64,000 bases of DNA from Rhodoferax sediminis (lineage in GTDB: Bacteria; Pseudomonadota; Gammaproteobacteria; Burkholderiales; Burkholderiaceae_C), in the NCBI RefSeq assembly GCF_006970865.1, contig NZ_CP035503.1, positions 3,237,001-3,301,000 on the forward strand. Reading direction: 5' to 3'. Position numbers and translations under genes: made by a program. Shown here piece after piece: positions 53,166 through 61,492 of this stretch. The stretch's first letter is position 1, and each line of letters opens with the position of its first letter. Under the pieces are notes generated by a model. The model saw only the letters and a list, made by a program, of their open reading frames with translations. It made no database searches and was not told the origin of the DNA.

Positions 53166-54347
53166 TCAATAGGAACGCGGCAGGCCGAGCACGTGCTGGC
53201 TGACGTAGTTCAGCACCATGTTGGGCGAGATCGGCGCGATCTGGAACACCCGCGTGTCGCGGAACCGCCGCTCGATGTGGTACTCCCGGGCCAGGCCGAA
53301 GCCGCCATGCGTCTGCATGCACACGTTGGCAAGCTCCCAGGATGCGTCCGAGGCGAGCATCTTCGCGATGTTGGCATCGCCGCCGCACGGCTCGTTGCGA
53401 TCGAACTTCGCGGCTGCCTTCCAGCGCAGGGCGTCGGCCGCCTCGAGGTGCGCGTAGCCGAGCGCGATGGGGAACTGGACACCCTGGTTCGCGCCGATCG
53501 GCTTGCCGAACAGCACGCGCTCCTTGGCGTAGTTGACCGCCTTCTCGACGAACCAGCGGCCGTCGCCGATGGCTTCCGAGGCGATGATGATCCGCTCGGC
53601 GTTCAGGCCGTCGAGCAGGTACTTAAAGCCCTTGCCTTCCTCGCCGATCAGCGAGGTTTCCGGCACGCGCATGTTGTCGTAGAAGACTTCGTATGTGTGA
53701 TGGTTGAACATCACGTCGATCTTGCGGCTGGTGTACTGCTTGGGGTCGACCTGGCGCTTGTCGACGAGGAAGGAGGAGATGCCCTGGTGCGGCTTGGCCG
53801 GATCCTTGGGCGGGCTGGTGCGCGCAAACACCATGAACGCGTCGGTGTAGTCGAAACGCGAGGTCCAGAGCTTCTGGCCCTTGATGACCCACTCGCTGCC
53901 CTCCTTCCAGGCCTTGGTCTGCAGCTTGGCGGTGTCGGTGCCCGCGTTGGGCTCGGTCAGCGAGAAGGACTGCAGCCGCATCCGGCCGGCGCACACCTCC
54001 TCGAGGATCTTGCGCTTCTGTTCGTCGGTTCCGTGGCGCGCCAGGATGCCCATCATGAACATCTGGCCGTGGATCATGGAACCGACGCCGCCAGAGCGGT
54101 GCATCTCCTCCACGATCACGCAGGCCTCCTGCAAGCCCAGCCCCATGCCGCCATACTGCTCCGGGATCATCACCGTGTGCAACTTGGCATCCATCAGGGC
54201 CTTGATGTAGTCGTGCGGGTAGCCCTCCTCCTTGTCCAGTTTGTGGAAGTACTCGTCCCCGAAGCGGCTGGTCACGGCCTGCGTGGCTTGGAGGACTTCT
54301 TCGCGGCTGACGCTCAGGGAGTTGGAAGTGATTTCGTGGGGGTTCAT
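53166..54347 (-). CDS. Acyl-CoA dehydrogenase with relocated catalytic glutamate
   Basis: A 393-residue acyl-CoA dehydrogenase. FAD and substrate motifs are QSFSLTEPNAGTDTAKLQT, WTSRFDYTDAFMV, HGGFGLAREYHIERRFRD. Where most family members have the EGT catalytic Glu near the C-terminus it reads QIAPISPN, with no Glu. Glu251 in LNAERIIIA falls where isovaleryl-CoA dehydrogenase (E254) and long-chain acyl-CoA dehydrogenase keep their base, so branched or long substrates are suggested. It is divergent from the LysR gene at 54470. Confidence 0.9.
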   Translation of the reverse strand: MNPHEITSNSLSVSREEVLQATQAVTSRFGDEYFHKLDKEEGYPHDYIKALMDAKLHTVMIPEQYGGMGLGLQEACVIVEEMHRSGGVGSMIHGQMFMMGILARHGTDEQKRKILEEVCAGRMRLQSFSLTEPNAGTDTAKLQTKAWKEGSEWVIKGQKLWTSRFDYTDAFMVFARTSPPKDPAKPHQGISSFLVDKRQVDPKQYTSRKIDVMFNHHTYEVFYDNMRVPETSLIGEEGKGFKYLLDGLNAERIIIASEAIGDGRWFVEKAVNYAKERVLFGKPIGANQGVQFPIALGYAHLEAADALRWKAAAKFDRNEPCGGDANIAKMLASDASWELANVCMQTHGGFGLAREYHIERRFRDTRVFQIAPISPNMVLNYVSQHVLGLPRSY

Positions 54348-54469
54348 ATGGGTTCGGGTCCTTGGTGGCTCTAGTCTCGGCGCGGGGCCATGAAATGTCG
54401 AGTCGCTTTTTTTGGGCGGAGCGGTAAGCGCGGCTGACGCTTCGGCCTCCGGTAAAATCCGGGGCATCC

Positions 54470-55429
54470 ATGGATGTCCGCCGGTTGAAGTACTTCGTGC
54501 AGATCGTCGAGAGCGGCAGCCTCTCGAAGGCGTCGCGCCAGCTGTTCATCGTGCAGCCGGCACTCAGCCAGCAGATGACGCGGCTGGAGGAGGAGGTTGG
54601 CAAGCCCTTGCTGGTGCGCTCGGTGCGCGGCGTCGTGCCCACCGAGAACGGCGAGGCGCTGTACCACCACGCCAAGTTCGTGCTGCGCCAACTGGAGGAA
54701 GCCGTGCAGGTCGCGCGCCAGGACTATGCGAGCGTCCACGGCCGCGTGACCCTTGGGCTGGCGCCCTCTACGTCGGCCATAGTGGGCTTGCCGATGCTGC
54801 GCCACATCAAGGAAAAGTACCCGGGGATCCTGCTGAACGTCGTCGTCGGCCTCCCCATCTACATGGAAGAAAGGGCGCGCCAGAGCCAGGTGGACGTGGC
54901 CGTGCTTTTCAGCAAGACCGCGGCCAGCGAGTTCACCGTGGAGCCCTTGCTCGAGGAGGAGGTGTTCCTCGTGGTGCCCGTGGACAGCAAGCTGGTGCCG
55001 CCGGAGCGGGAGTCGCTGACGCTCGCGGAAGTGGCCGCCCTGCCCCTGGTGCTGGCGAGCCCGGGCCACAACCTGCGGCGACGGCTGAACGTGGAGTTCG
55101 AGCGGGCCAACGTCGAGCCGAACATGATGGCCGAGATCGATTCGCTGCAGTTGATGATGCGCTACGTGGCGGAAATTGGCGGCGCCACCATCCAAACCAT
55201 GGCCGGCACGCGCGCCGCCGGCTCACTGGACGGCTGGCGCTGCCTGTCGATCTCGGACGCGCGCATCATGCGTCCGAGCTATCTCTACGCCCTGCCGGTG
55301 CAAAAGCTGTCGCAGGCCTCGGCCGTGGTCCGCACGGAGCTTCGGCAGATAGTGCACTCGCTGGTGGAAAGCGGTGCGTGGCGCGGGGTGCGGCTCACCC
55401 CGCCGGCGCCCGAGGACGTGCAAGACTAG
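54470..55429 (+). CDS. LysR-type transcriptional regulator
   Basis: A 319-residue LysR regulator of the Nac/CynR-like branch, with MDVRRLKYFVQIVESGSLSK and FIVQPALSQQMTRLEEEVGK. The substrate-binding part follows from about residue 92. It is divergent from the acyl-CoA dehydrogenase - MaoC pair with 122 bases between, the usual arrangement for a regulator and its target. Its stop directly abuts that of the convergent hydrolase gene. Confidence 0.93.
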   Translation: MDVRRLKYFVQIVESGSLSKASRQLFIVQPALSQQMTRLEEEVGKPLLVRSVRGVVPTENGEALYHHAKFVLRQLEEAVQVARQDYASVHGRVTLGLAPSTSAIVGLPMLRHIKEKYPGILLNVVVGLPIYMEERARQSQVDVAVLFSKTAASEFTVEPLLEEEVFLVVPVDSKLVPPERESLTLAEVAALPLVLASPGHNLRRRLNVEFERANVEPNMMAEIDSLQLMMRYVAEIGGATIQTMAGTRAAGSLDGWRCLSISDARIMRPSYLYALPVQKLSQASAVVRTELRQIVHSLVESGAWRGVRLTPPAPEDVQD

Positions 55430-56260
55430 CTAGCCAACCCTGCGCGCGATCTCGCGCAGGAACTCCCGCGTATCGCGCGCGTACCGGTCGGGCTTCAGGT
55501 AGCAGTCGATGTGTTTGGCGTCCTCGTACCGGATCTGGCGGGCATCGGGGATGGCGTCCAGGATGGCCTGCTGTTCTTCCGGGTCAGTGTGCCGGCTGGC
55601 GCCCGGCGAAAGAAGCAGGGTCGACGCCCGGACACTTGCCAGCATGGGCTGCGCGGACACGGTCGGCACGAACCGCAGCAGCGCCTGTGCCACGTGCACC
55701 GGCGTACGGCCGCACTCCTCGGCGAACCAGTTGTCCTTGGCAGCATTGCCCGTGAGCTCGCCGGTGGCCGTGCGCGACCGCAGCCACCACTCCTTCATCC
55801 CGAGCGCCTGGATGGCTTCTGGCCAGGAGGGATAGCCGACGGCGTTCACCGCACCGGTTTTTTCCGGCCGGGCGCGGACGATGGCCGAGACCAGCGTCAG
55901 GCTCTTGACACGCTCCGGATGGCGGGCGGCCAGCGCGATCCCGAGGATGCTGCCCAGCGACTCGCCCACGTAGTGGACCCGCTCGATCTCCAGCGCATCC
56001 AGCAGGCCGATGAAGTCGGCCATGAAGCTCTCGAGCGTAAAGCGCACGTCCGGGCCCGGGTCGGCGCTCTGGCCCGTGCCGCGCAGGTCCATGCGGATGA
56101 CGCGGAAGTCACGGCTCAGATGGGGAACCCACCCGCGGTACATGTTGCCGCTGCGGCCGAAGCCATGCTGCAGCATGACCGTGTCATGCGCTTCCCAAGG
56201 GTCGGCAAAGTCGTCATCCCGATAGAAGAGGCCGGCGTCGCCGACGCGCATAAGAGGCAC
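55430..56260 (-). CDS. Alpha/beta-hydrolase
   Basis: A 276-residue alpha/beta-hydrolase. The oxyanion segment MLQHGFGRSG, the nucleophile Ser101 in GESLGS and His250 in DAKHID form the expected active site. The start is taken at GTG 56260, with TAAGGG seven bases upstream, which aligns the N-terminus with relatives; GTG 56278 and ATG 56251 are alternatives. It lies directly downstream of a Bug gene. It is distantly related to the protein at 60673 (similar DFADPW / STRPW starts). Confidence 0.85.
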   Translation of the reverse strand: MPLMRVGDAGLFYRDDDFADPWEAHDTVMLQHGFGRSGNMYRGWVPHLSRDFRVIRMDLRGTGQSADPGPDVRFTLESFMADFIGLLDALEIERVHYVGESLGSILGIALAARHPERVKSLTLVSAIVRARPEKTGAVNAVGYPSWPEAIQALGMKEWWLRSRTATGELTGNAAKDNWFAEECGRTPVHVAQALLRFVPTVSAQPMLASVRASTLLLSPGASRHTDPEEQQAILDAIPDARQIRYEDAKHIDCYLKPDRYARDTREFLREIARRVG

Positions 56261-56270
56261 GCCAATACCC

Positions 56271-57251
56271 TTAATCACGCTTGATGTTGGCGGCCTTGAT
56301 CACCGGTTCCCAGCGGGCGATCTCCGCTTTCATCTTGCTCGTCATCACGTCCGGCCCGCCCGCGCCGCGCGAGCTGGCGCCCACGGCCGCCAGGCGTTCC
56401 TGCATGGCGGGCGTGCCGAGCGCCTTGATCATCGCGTCCTGCAGTTGCTTCACCACGGCCGGGGGCGTGTTCCTGGGCGCCAGGAAGCCCCAGTTCACCA
56501 CCGGCGTGAAATCCTTGTAGCCCAGCTCCACCATCGTGGGCACGTCGGGCAGCATGGGATCGCGCTGCGTCGACGTGACGGCGAGCGCGTGCAGGTGGCC
56601 ACCCCTGATGTTCGGGAGCACTTCGTTGACGCTCGAGAAATAGTAGTCGAGGCGGCCGCCGATCAGGTCCGACATCGCCGGGGCGTTGCCCTTGTAGGCG
56701 ATGCTGACCGCATCGATGCCCACGTCGCGTTTGAACAGTTCGCCGGACAGGTGACTCATGGAACCCACGCCCCCGTGCCCGAAGGAAATTCCCTTGCTGT
56801 TCGCCTTTGCATACGCCACCAGGTCTGACACCTTCCGGTTAGGCGAAGTACCAGACGTTAGCAGCACCAGCGGCGCGCTGAAGGTGTAGGCGATCGGCGT
56901 GAAGTCGCGGAACAGGTCGTAGGGCACGGGCTGCAACACCGTGTTCACGGCGAGCGTCGTCGTGTACTCCATGATGGTGTAACCATCGGCTGGCGCCCTA
57001 GCCGCATATTCGGTGGCCGGGATGGCGCTGGCGCCCGGACGGTTCTCCACGATCACCTGCTGGCCGAGCGTCTGGCTCATCTGTTGCGCCAGAATGCGCG
57101 CCAGCAGGTCGCCCGAGCCGCCGGCGCCGAAGCCGACGATCATGCGCACGGGCCTGGACGGGAATTTTTCCTGGGCGATGGCCTGGCCAGCCAGCGCGAA
57201 GGTGGCCAGCCCCACCAGGCCGGCCCGAATGAAATGCGTTCTCTGTAACAT
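56271..57251 (-). CDS. Bug/TctC-type tripartite tricarboxylate transporter receptor
   Basis: A 326-residue periplasmic receptor with signal peptide (GLVGLATFALAGQAIAQ), then FPSRPVRMIVGFGAGG, ENRPGASAIPAT and AYKGNAPAMSDLIGG. AAGGAG lies seven bases before ATG 57251. It is divergent from the aldehyde dehydrogenase gene at 57447 and precedes the hydrolase gene. Its divergence from the VPYKGNGAA type suggests a different ligand from the other copies. Confidence 0.92.
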   Translation of the reverse strand: MLQRTHFIRAGLVGLATFALAGQAIAQEKFPSRPVRMIVGFGAGGSGDLLARILAQQMSQTLGQQVIVENRPGASAIPATEYAARAPADGYTIMEYTTTLAVNTVLQPVPYDLFRDFTPIAYTFSAPLVLLTSGTSPNRKVSDLVAYAKANSKGISFGHGGVGSMSHLSGELFKRDVGIDAVSIAYKGNAPAMSDLIGGRLDYYFSSVNEVLPNIRGGHLHALAVTSTQRDPMLPDVPTMVELGYKDFTPVVNWGFLAPRNTPPAVVKQLQDAMIKALGTPAMQERLAAVGASSRGAGGPDVMTSKMKAEIARWEPVIKAANIKRD

Positions 57252-57298
57252 AACTGTCTCCTTGGCCGCATTTTCCTGCGGGATCGTCGGCCGAGAAA

Positions 57299-57390
57299 GT
57301 ATTGTTTTCCGACAGGGGGTATAGCTCCCCGTGATGAATGGGCCGCCACCTCCATCATTTTCAGCGATGGAGGGCCACGGAAAACAGTAT
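57299..57390. promoter_or_regulatory. Nested inverted repeats in a divergent promoter region
   Basis: GTATTGTTTTCCG (57299-57311) is repeated inverted at 57378-57390 (CGGAAAACAGTAT, two mismatches). Inside lies a perfect hairpin CCTCCATC / GATGGAGG (57349-57356 and 57366-57373). Downstream, TATACT at 57415-57420 could be a -10 box for the aldehyde dehydrogenase gene. The right arm lies close to its -35 position, so a repressor or activator site is plausible. Confidence 0.45.
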
Positions 57391-57446
57391 TTCCGCTTCG
57401 GCTCGCTCGCTTCCTATACTGCCGCCACTACAGTGAGGATCAGTTC

Positions 57447-58934
57447 ATGAGCGAAACATCAGCGGCGGTGCGCCCGCCTTTCCTGGCCAACCCGAACAAA
57501 GGCCATTTCATTGACGGCAAGTGGCAGCCGGCCCTGACCGGCGAGACCATCCAGACCTTCAACCCGGCCACCGGGCAGGTGCTCGCGACCCTGGCGCGCG
57601 GCCGCAAGGAAGACGTGGATGCCGCCGTCGCCTGCGCCCGCAGAACCTTCGAGGGTCCCTGGAGCCGCTTCACGCCGCACCAGCGCAACGCCCTCATGCT
57701 GCGCGTGTGCGAAGTGCTGGAGCGCAACTACGAGGAACTGGCGACGCTGGAGTCGCTGGACATGGGCGCGCCCCTCGCCCGCACCCGGGCGATGAAGAAC
57801 GGCCTGATTCAGACCGTCATGTACTTCGCGAGCCAGGCGCTGAACTGGAGCGGCACGACCGTTCCCAACTCCCTCAATGGCAACTACACCACGCTGACGC
57901 TCAAGGCTCCGGTGGGCGTGGTCGGCGGCATCATCCCCTGGAACGCGCCGCTAATCAGCATGTGGTGGATCATGGGCGGCGTGCTCGCCACCGGCTGCAC
58001 CGGCGTGATCAAGACGGCGGAAGATGCGTCGCTGACGGTGCTGCGCACCGCCGAATTGCTGCTGGAAGCCGGCGTGCCGCCAGGGGTGATCAACGTCGTC
58101 ACCGGCCTGGGCAGCGAGGCCGGCGCCGCGCTGGCCGCGCACATGGACGTGGACCGCATCGCCTTCACCGGCTCCACGGTCACCGGGCGCGAGATCATCA
58201 AGGCCTCGGCGGGCAACATGAAGCGCATCCAGCTGGAGCTGGGCGGCAAGTCGCCGGACATCGTGTTCGCCGACGCCAACCTGGACAAGGCGGTGCCGGG
58301 CGCCGCGATGGGCGTGTTCAACAACTCCGGGCAGATCTGTTCTGCCGGCACGCGCATCTTCGTGCAGCGCGGCATCCAGGAGGAGTTCGTCGCGCGGCTG
58401 GTGGACTACACCCGGAAGATCAAGGTTGGCGATCCGTTCGACCCGGCGTCGCAGCTGGGGCCGCTGATCTCGCGCCGCCAGCTCGATCGCGTGCTGGGCT
58501 ACATGAGCATCGGCCAGGAGGACGGCGCGCGCCTGGAAGTGGGCGGCAACCGTCTCGGTGCCCAGCTCGCCGAGGGCTACTTCGTCGCGCCGACGGTGTT
58601 CAATAACGTGCGCAACGACATGCGGATCGCCCGCGAGGAGATCTTCGGCCCCGTGGCTTCGGTGATTCCCTTCGACACGGTGGACGAGGCCTTGAAGCTT
58701 GGGAACGATACCGACTACGGCCTGGGCGGCGCGGTCTGGACCTCCAATGTCGGCACGATGATGAAGGCGATGCACGGCATCAAGGCCGGGAAGATGTGGA
58801 TTAACTGCTACGGCCTGGCGGATCCGGCGGTGGGCTTCAGTGGCACCAAGCAGAGCGGCTACGGCATGAAAGGGGGAGCGCAGCACATCGACGGCTTCCT
58901 GTACGAGAAGAGCGTCTACATCAACGGGGACTGA
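57447..58934 (+). CDS. NAD(P)-dependent aldehyde dehydrogenase
   Basis: A 495-residue aldehyde dehydrogenase with Asn166 (IPWNAP), Glu264 (LELGGKSPD) and Cys298 (GQICSAG). The remaining landmarks (AFTGSTVTGREI, EEIFGPV) are normal. It heads an operon with the GMC oxidoreductase two bases downstream, so the pair should convert an alcohol to an acid through an aldehyde. Confidence 0.94.
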   Translation: MSETSAAVRPPFLANPNKGHFIDGKWQPALTGETIQTFNPATGQVLATLARGRKEDVDAAVACARRTFEGPWSRFTPHQRNALMLRVCEVLERNYEELATLESLDMGAPLARTRAMKNGLIQTVMYFASQALNWSGTTVPNSLNGNYTTLTLKAPVGVVGGIIPWNAPLISMWWIMGGVLATGCTGVIKTAEDASLTVLRTAELLLEAGVPPGVINVVTGLGSEAGAALAAHMDVDRIAFTGSTVTGREIIKASAGNMKRIQLELGGKSPDIVFADANLDKAVPGAAMGVFNNSGQICSAGTRIFVQRGIQEEFVARLVDYTRKIKVGDPFDPASQLGPLISRRQLDRVLGYMSIGQEDGARLEVGGNRLGAQLAEGYFVAPTVFNNVRNDMRIAREEIFGPVASVIPFDTVDEALKLGNDTDYGLGGAVWTSNVGTMMKAMHGIKAGKMWINCYGLADPAVGFSGTKQSGYGMKGGAQHIDGFLYEKSVYINGD

Positions 58935-58936
58935 CC

Positions 58937-60619
58937 ATGCAATCGAACAGCTACGACTTCATCGTGGTCGGATCCGGTTCGGCCGGCGGCGTGCTCGCCG
59001 CCCGCCTGAGCGAGAACGGCAAGTACAAGGTCCTCTGCCTCGAGGCCGGCACCAAGGACGCCAGCTACATCTGGACGCGCCCGCCGCTGGGCGTGGTGTA
59101 CCTGGTGGACAACCCGCTGGTGGACTGGCGCTACGAATCTGAGCCGAATGAAACGCACGCCAACCGCAAGATCCCGGTGCCGCGCGGCAAGATGCTGGGG
59201 GGCAGCAGCTCCATCAACGCCATCGTCTACAACCGCGGCCAGAAGCTCGACTACGACACCTGGAGCGAGCTGGGCTGCAAGGGCTGGAGCTACAACGAGG
59301 TGCTGCCCTACCTGAAGAAGCTGGAAAGCACCGAGATCGGCTCGGACGAGTACCGCGGCCGCACCGGGCCGATCAAGGTCACTCAGAGCAGGAAGCTGTG
59401 CTCCTTCTTCGACCTGTTCATCCAGTCCGCGGAGGCGGCGGCCATTCCCCACAACCCGGACTACAGCGGCGAGAAGCAGGAAGGCGTGGCGATGGCGCAG
59501 CTCACTGCCTGGCACGGCGAGCGCCAGAGCACCGCGACGTCCTACCTGCAGCCGGCGCGCAAGCGGCCCAACCTGACCATCCTCACCGGCGCCGAGACCA
59601 CGTCGTTGATCCTGGAGGGCAAGCGCTGCGTCGGTGTGCGCTATCGGCGCGACGGCGCGATGCACGAGGCCCGCGCGACGCGCGAGGTAATCGTCTCCAC
59701 CGGCACCGCCAACACGCCCAAGCTGCTGGAGCTGTCCGGTATCGGCAACCCGGACATCCTGCGCCAGCACGGCATCCCGGTCGCGCATGAGCTGCGCGGC
59801 GTGGGCGAGAACCTGCGCGACCACTTCGCCGCCACCATGAAATGGACCTTCAACCGGCCCGGCATTTCGCTGGCGAAGAAGGGCCGGGGCTGGCGCCTGT
59901 GGCTGGAGGTGCTGCGCTGGGTGTTCCTGCGCCAGGGCCTGATCGCCCAGGGGCACGGCGCGATGCGGGTGTTCGCGCGCTCGCGCCCGGAGCTGAAGGA
60001 ACCGGACGTGATGATGGTGGTCAGCCCCTACATCATCGAGCTCAAGACCGGCCGCGGCCGGCGCATGTCGGCCACCGAGGGCTTCTTCATGTACACGCAC
60101 GTGCAGCGCACCGAAAGCACGGGCAACATCCACATCCGCTCGGCCGACCCATTCGCGCCGCCGCTCATCAACTTCCGTTTCCTGGAGGCGGAATACGACC
60201 GCAAGACCGCCGTGGCCGCGGTGCGCCGCGCCCGCGACATCGCCGCGGTTGCTCCGATGCGGGACCTGATCGACGCGGAGACCACCCCGGGGCCGCAGGT
60301 GCAGAGCGACGAAGCCATCCTGGACGCCATCCGCCAGACCGGCCTGCCGACGCAGCACATGGTGGGCACCTGCAAGATGGGCAACGACCCCATGGCCGTG
60401 GTGGACGAGCGCCTGCGCGTGCACGGCCTCACGGGCCTGCGGGTGGCCGATGCGTCGATCATGCCCACCATTATTTCCGGCAACACCAGCGTGCCCTGCA
60501 TGATGATCGGCGAAAAGTGCGCCGACATGGTCCTCGCCGATGCTCAACGACCAGCCGCCACTGCCGCAGCTGCAACGGGCCGGCAATCAAAACGAGAGCT
60601 GGAGTCGGCCTCCTTCTGA
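58937..60619 (+). CDS. GMC-family FAD oxidoreductase (alcohol dehydrogenase-like)
   Basis: A 560-residue GMC oxidoreductase: FIVVGSGSAGGVLAARL, GKMLGGSSSINAI, SGIGNPDILRQHGI, the active-site His in QHMVGTCKMG and SGNTSVPCMM. It is one residue set apart from the gene at 40367 in the last motifs. The C-terminal tail is rich in Ala and Arg. It lies directly downstream of the aldehyde dehydrogenase gene, with a hairpin after its stop. Confidence 0.93.
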   Translation: MQSNSYDFIVVGSGSAGGVLAARLSENGKYKVLCLEAGTKDASYIWTRPPLGVVYLVDNPLVDWRYESEPNETHANRKIPVPRGKMLGGSSSINAIVYNRGQKLDYDTWSELGCKGWSYNEVLPYLKKLESTEIGSDEYRGRTGPIKVTQSRKLCSFFDLFIQSAEAAAIPHNPDYSGEKQEGVAMAQLTAWHGERQSTATSYLQPARKRPNLTILTGAETTSLILEGKRCVGVRYRRDGAMHEARATREVIVSTGTANTPKLLELSGIGNPDILRQHGIPVAHELRGVGENLRDHFAATMKWTFNRPGISLAKKGRGWRLWLEVLRWVFLRQGLIAQGHGAMRVFARSRPELKEPDVMMVVSPYIIELKTGRGRRMSATEGFFMYTHVQRTESTGNIHIRSADPFAPPLINFRFLEAEYDRKTAVAAVRRARDIAAVAPMRDLIDAETTPGPQVQSDEAILDAIRQTGLPTQHMVGTCKMGNDPMAVVDERLRVHGLTGLRVADASIMPTIISGNTSVPCMMIGEKCADMVLADAQRPAATAAAATGRQSKRELESASF

Positions 60620-60630
60620 AATGTGAACAG

Positions 60631-60654
60631 GCGCGCCGGGCTGATCCGGCGCGC
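60631..60654. terminator. Bidirectional hairpin between convergent genes
   Basis: GCGCGCCGG, a 6-base loop, CCGGCGCGC: a perfect 9-bp GC stem between the stop codons of two convergent genes. There is no U-tract, but the position fits a shared terminator. Confidence 0.6.
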
Positions 60655-60672
60655 GCCGTGCGCGGTTCATTC

Positions 60673-61482
60673 TCAGGCCGCGCCGAAGCGCCAGCGCAGG
60701 AAGGCGAGCACGTCATCCACACAACGCTCTGGCGCTGCGTCTGTCAGGTGGTGCGGCAGGCCTTCGTAAGTGATCAGCTGCGAATCGGGAATGCGCCGGT
60801 GCATCTCCTCGTACTGGTCGCCGCTACCGATGTTGGCCAGACCCGGACGCGCAATCAGCGTCGGGCAGCGAATTTCGTGCAGTCGCTCTGTCCAGTCCAA
60901 CTGCGTCATCAGCGTGACGAAGCGACCGCCGAAGTCGACGTCTAACTTGTCGGCTTCGTCCAGAAACCATTCAATGTGCTCTGGCTCGAGCTGATCCACC
61001 GGCAGTCGGTCCCGAATGTTTTCGGCCAGGAAGTTGCGCAGTCCGATCTCCGCCACGCGCTTCAGCCACTCGCCCCACTGACTCTGCCGCAAGCCGGGCG
61101 TGGAGCTGAAGAGCATCAGGCTCTTTACCCGGTCCGGATGCGTGAGTGCGAGGTTCTGCCCGATGTACCCGCCGGCGGAGTTGCCGGCAATGTGTGCCTG
61201 CTGGCAATTCGCGTGATCCAGCAACTCGACAACGTCCTGCACCAGCCGCTCCATGTTCAGCGGCTTGTCGGGGGCAGGAAGCTCGGACGCGCCGTGGCCG
61301 CGCATGTCCATGCGCAGCACACGGTAATGGCCGGACAAGCGCGGTACCCAGGCGAAATAGCGCTTTGCGCTTCCCATGGCCGCATGCAGCAGCAGCAGGG
61401 TGTCGGGCTTGCGCCAGGGGCGCGTGGAATCATCGATGTAGTAGCTGAGCTGGATTCCGTCGCTGGTAGTAAAGCTTGACAT
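60673..61482 (-). CDS. Alpha/beta-hydrolase
   Basis: A 269-residue alpha/beta-hydrolase with nucleophile Ser102 in GNSAGG, MRGHGAS before it and His245/His246 in LPHHLTD. The HAAMGSAK oxyanion region is unusual. It is the last gene of a minus-strand operon (MmgE/PrpD, SMP-30, Bug, hydrolase) and follows the Bug gene by ten bases. It may hydrolyse an enol-lactone or short ester, as 3-oxoadipate enol-lactonase-like members do. Confidence 0.88.
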   Translation of the reverse strand: MSSFTTSDGIQLSYYIDDSTRPWRKPDTLLLLHAAMGSAKRYFAWVPRLSGHYRVLRMDMRGHGASELPAPDKPLNMERLVQDVVELLDHANCQQAHIAGNSAGGYIGQNLALTHPDRVKSLMLFSSTPGLRQSQWGEWLKRVAEIGLRNFLAENIRDRLPVDQLEPEHIEWFLDEADKLDVDFGGRFVTLMTQLDWTERLHEIRCPTLIARPGLANIGSGDQYEEMHRRIPDSQLITYEGLPHHLTDAAPERCVDDVLAFLRWRFGAA

Positions 61483-61492
61483 GTGTTCCTTT

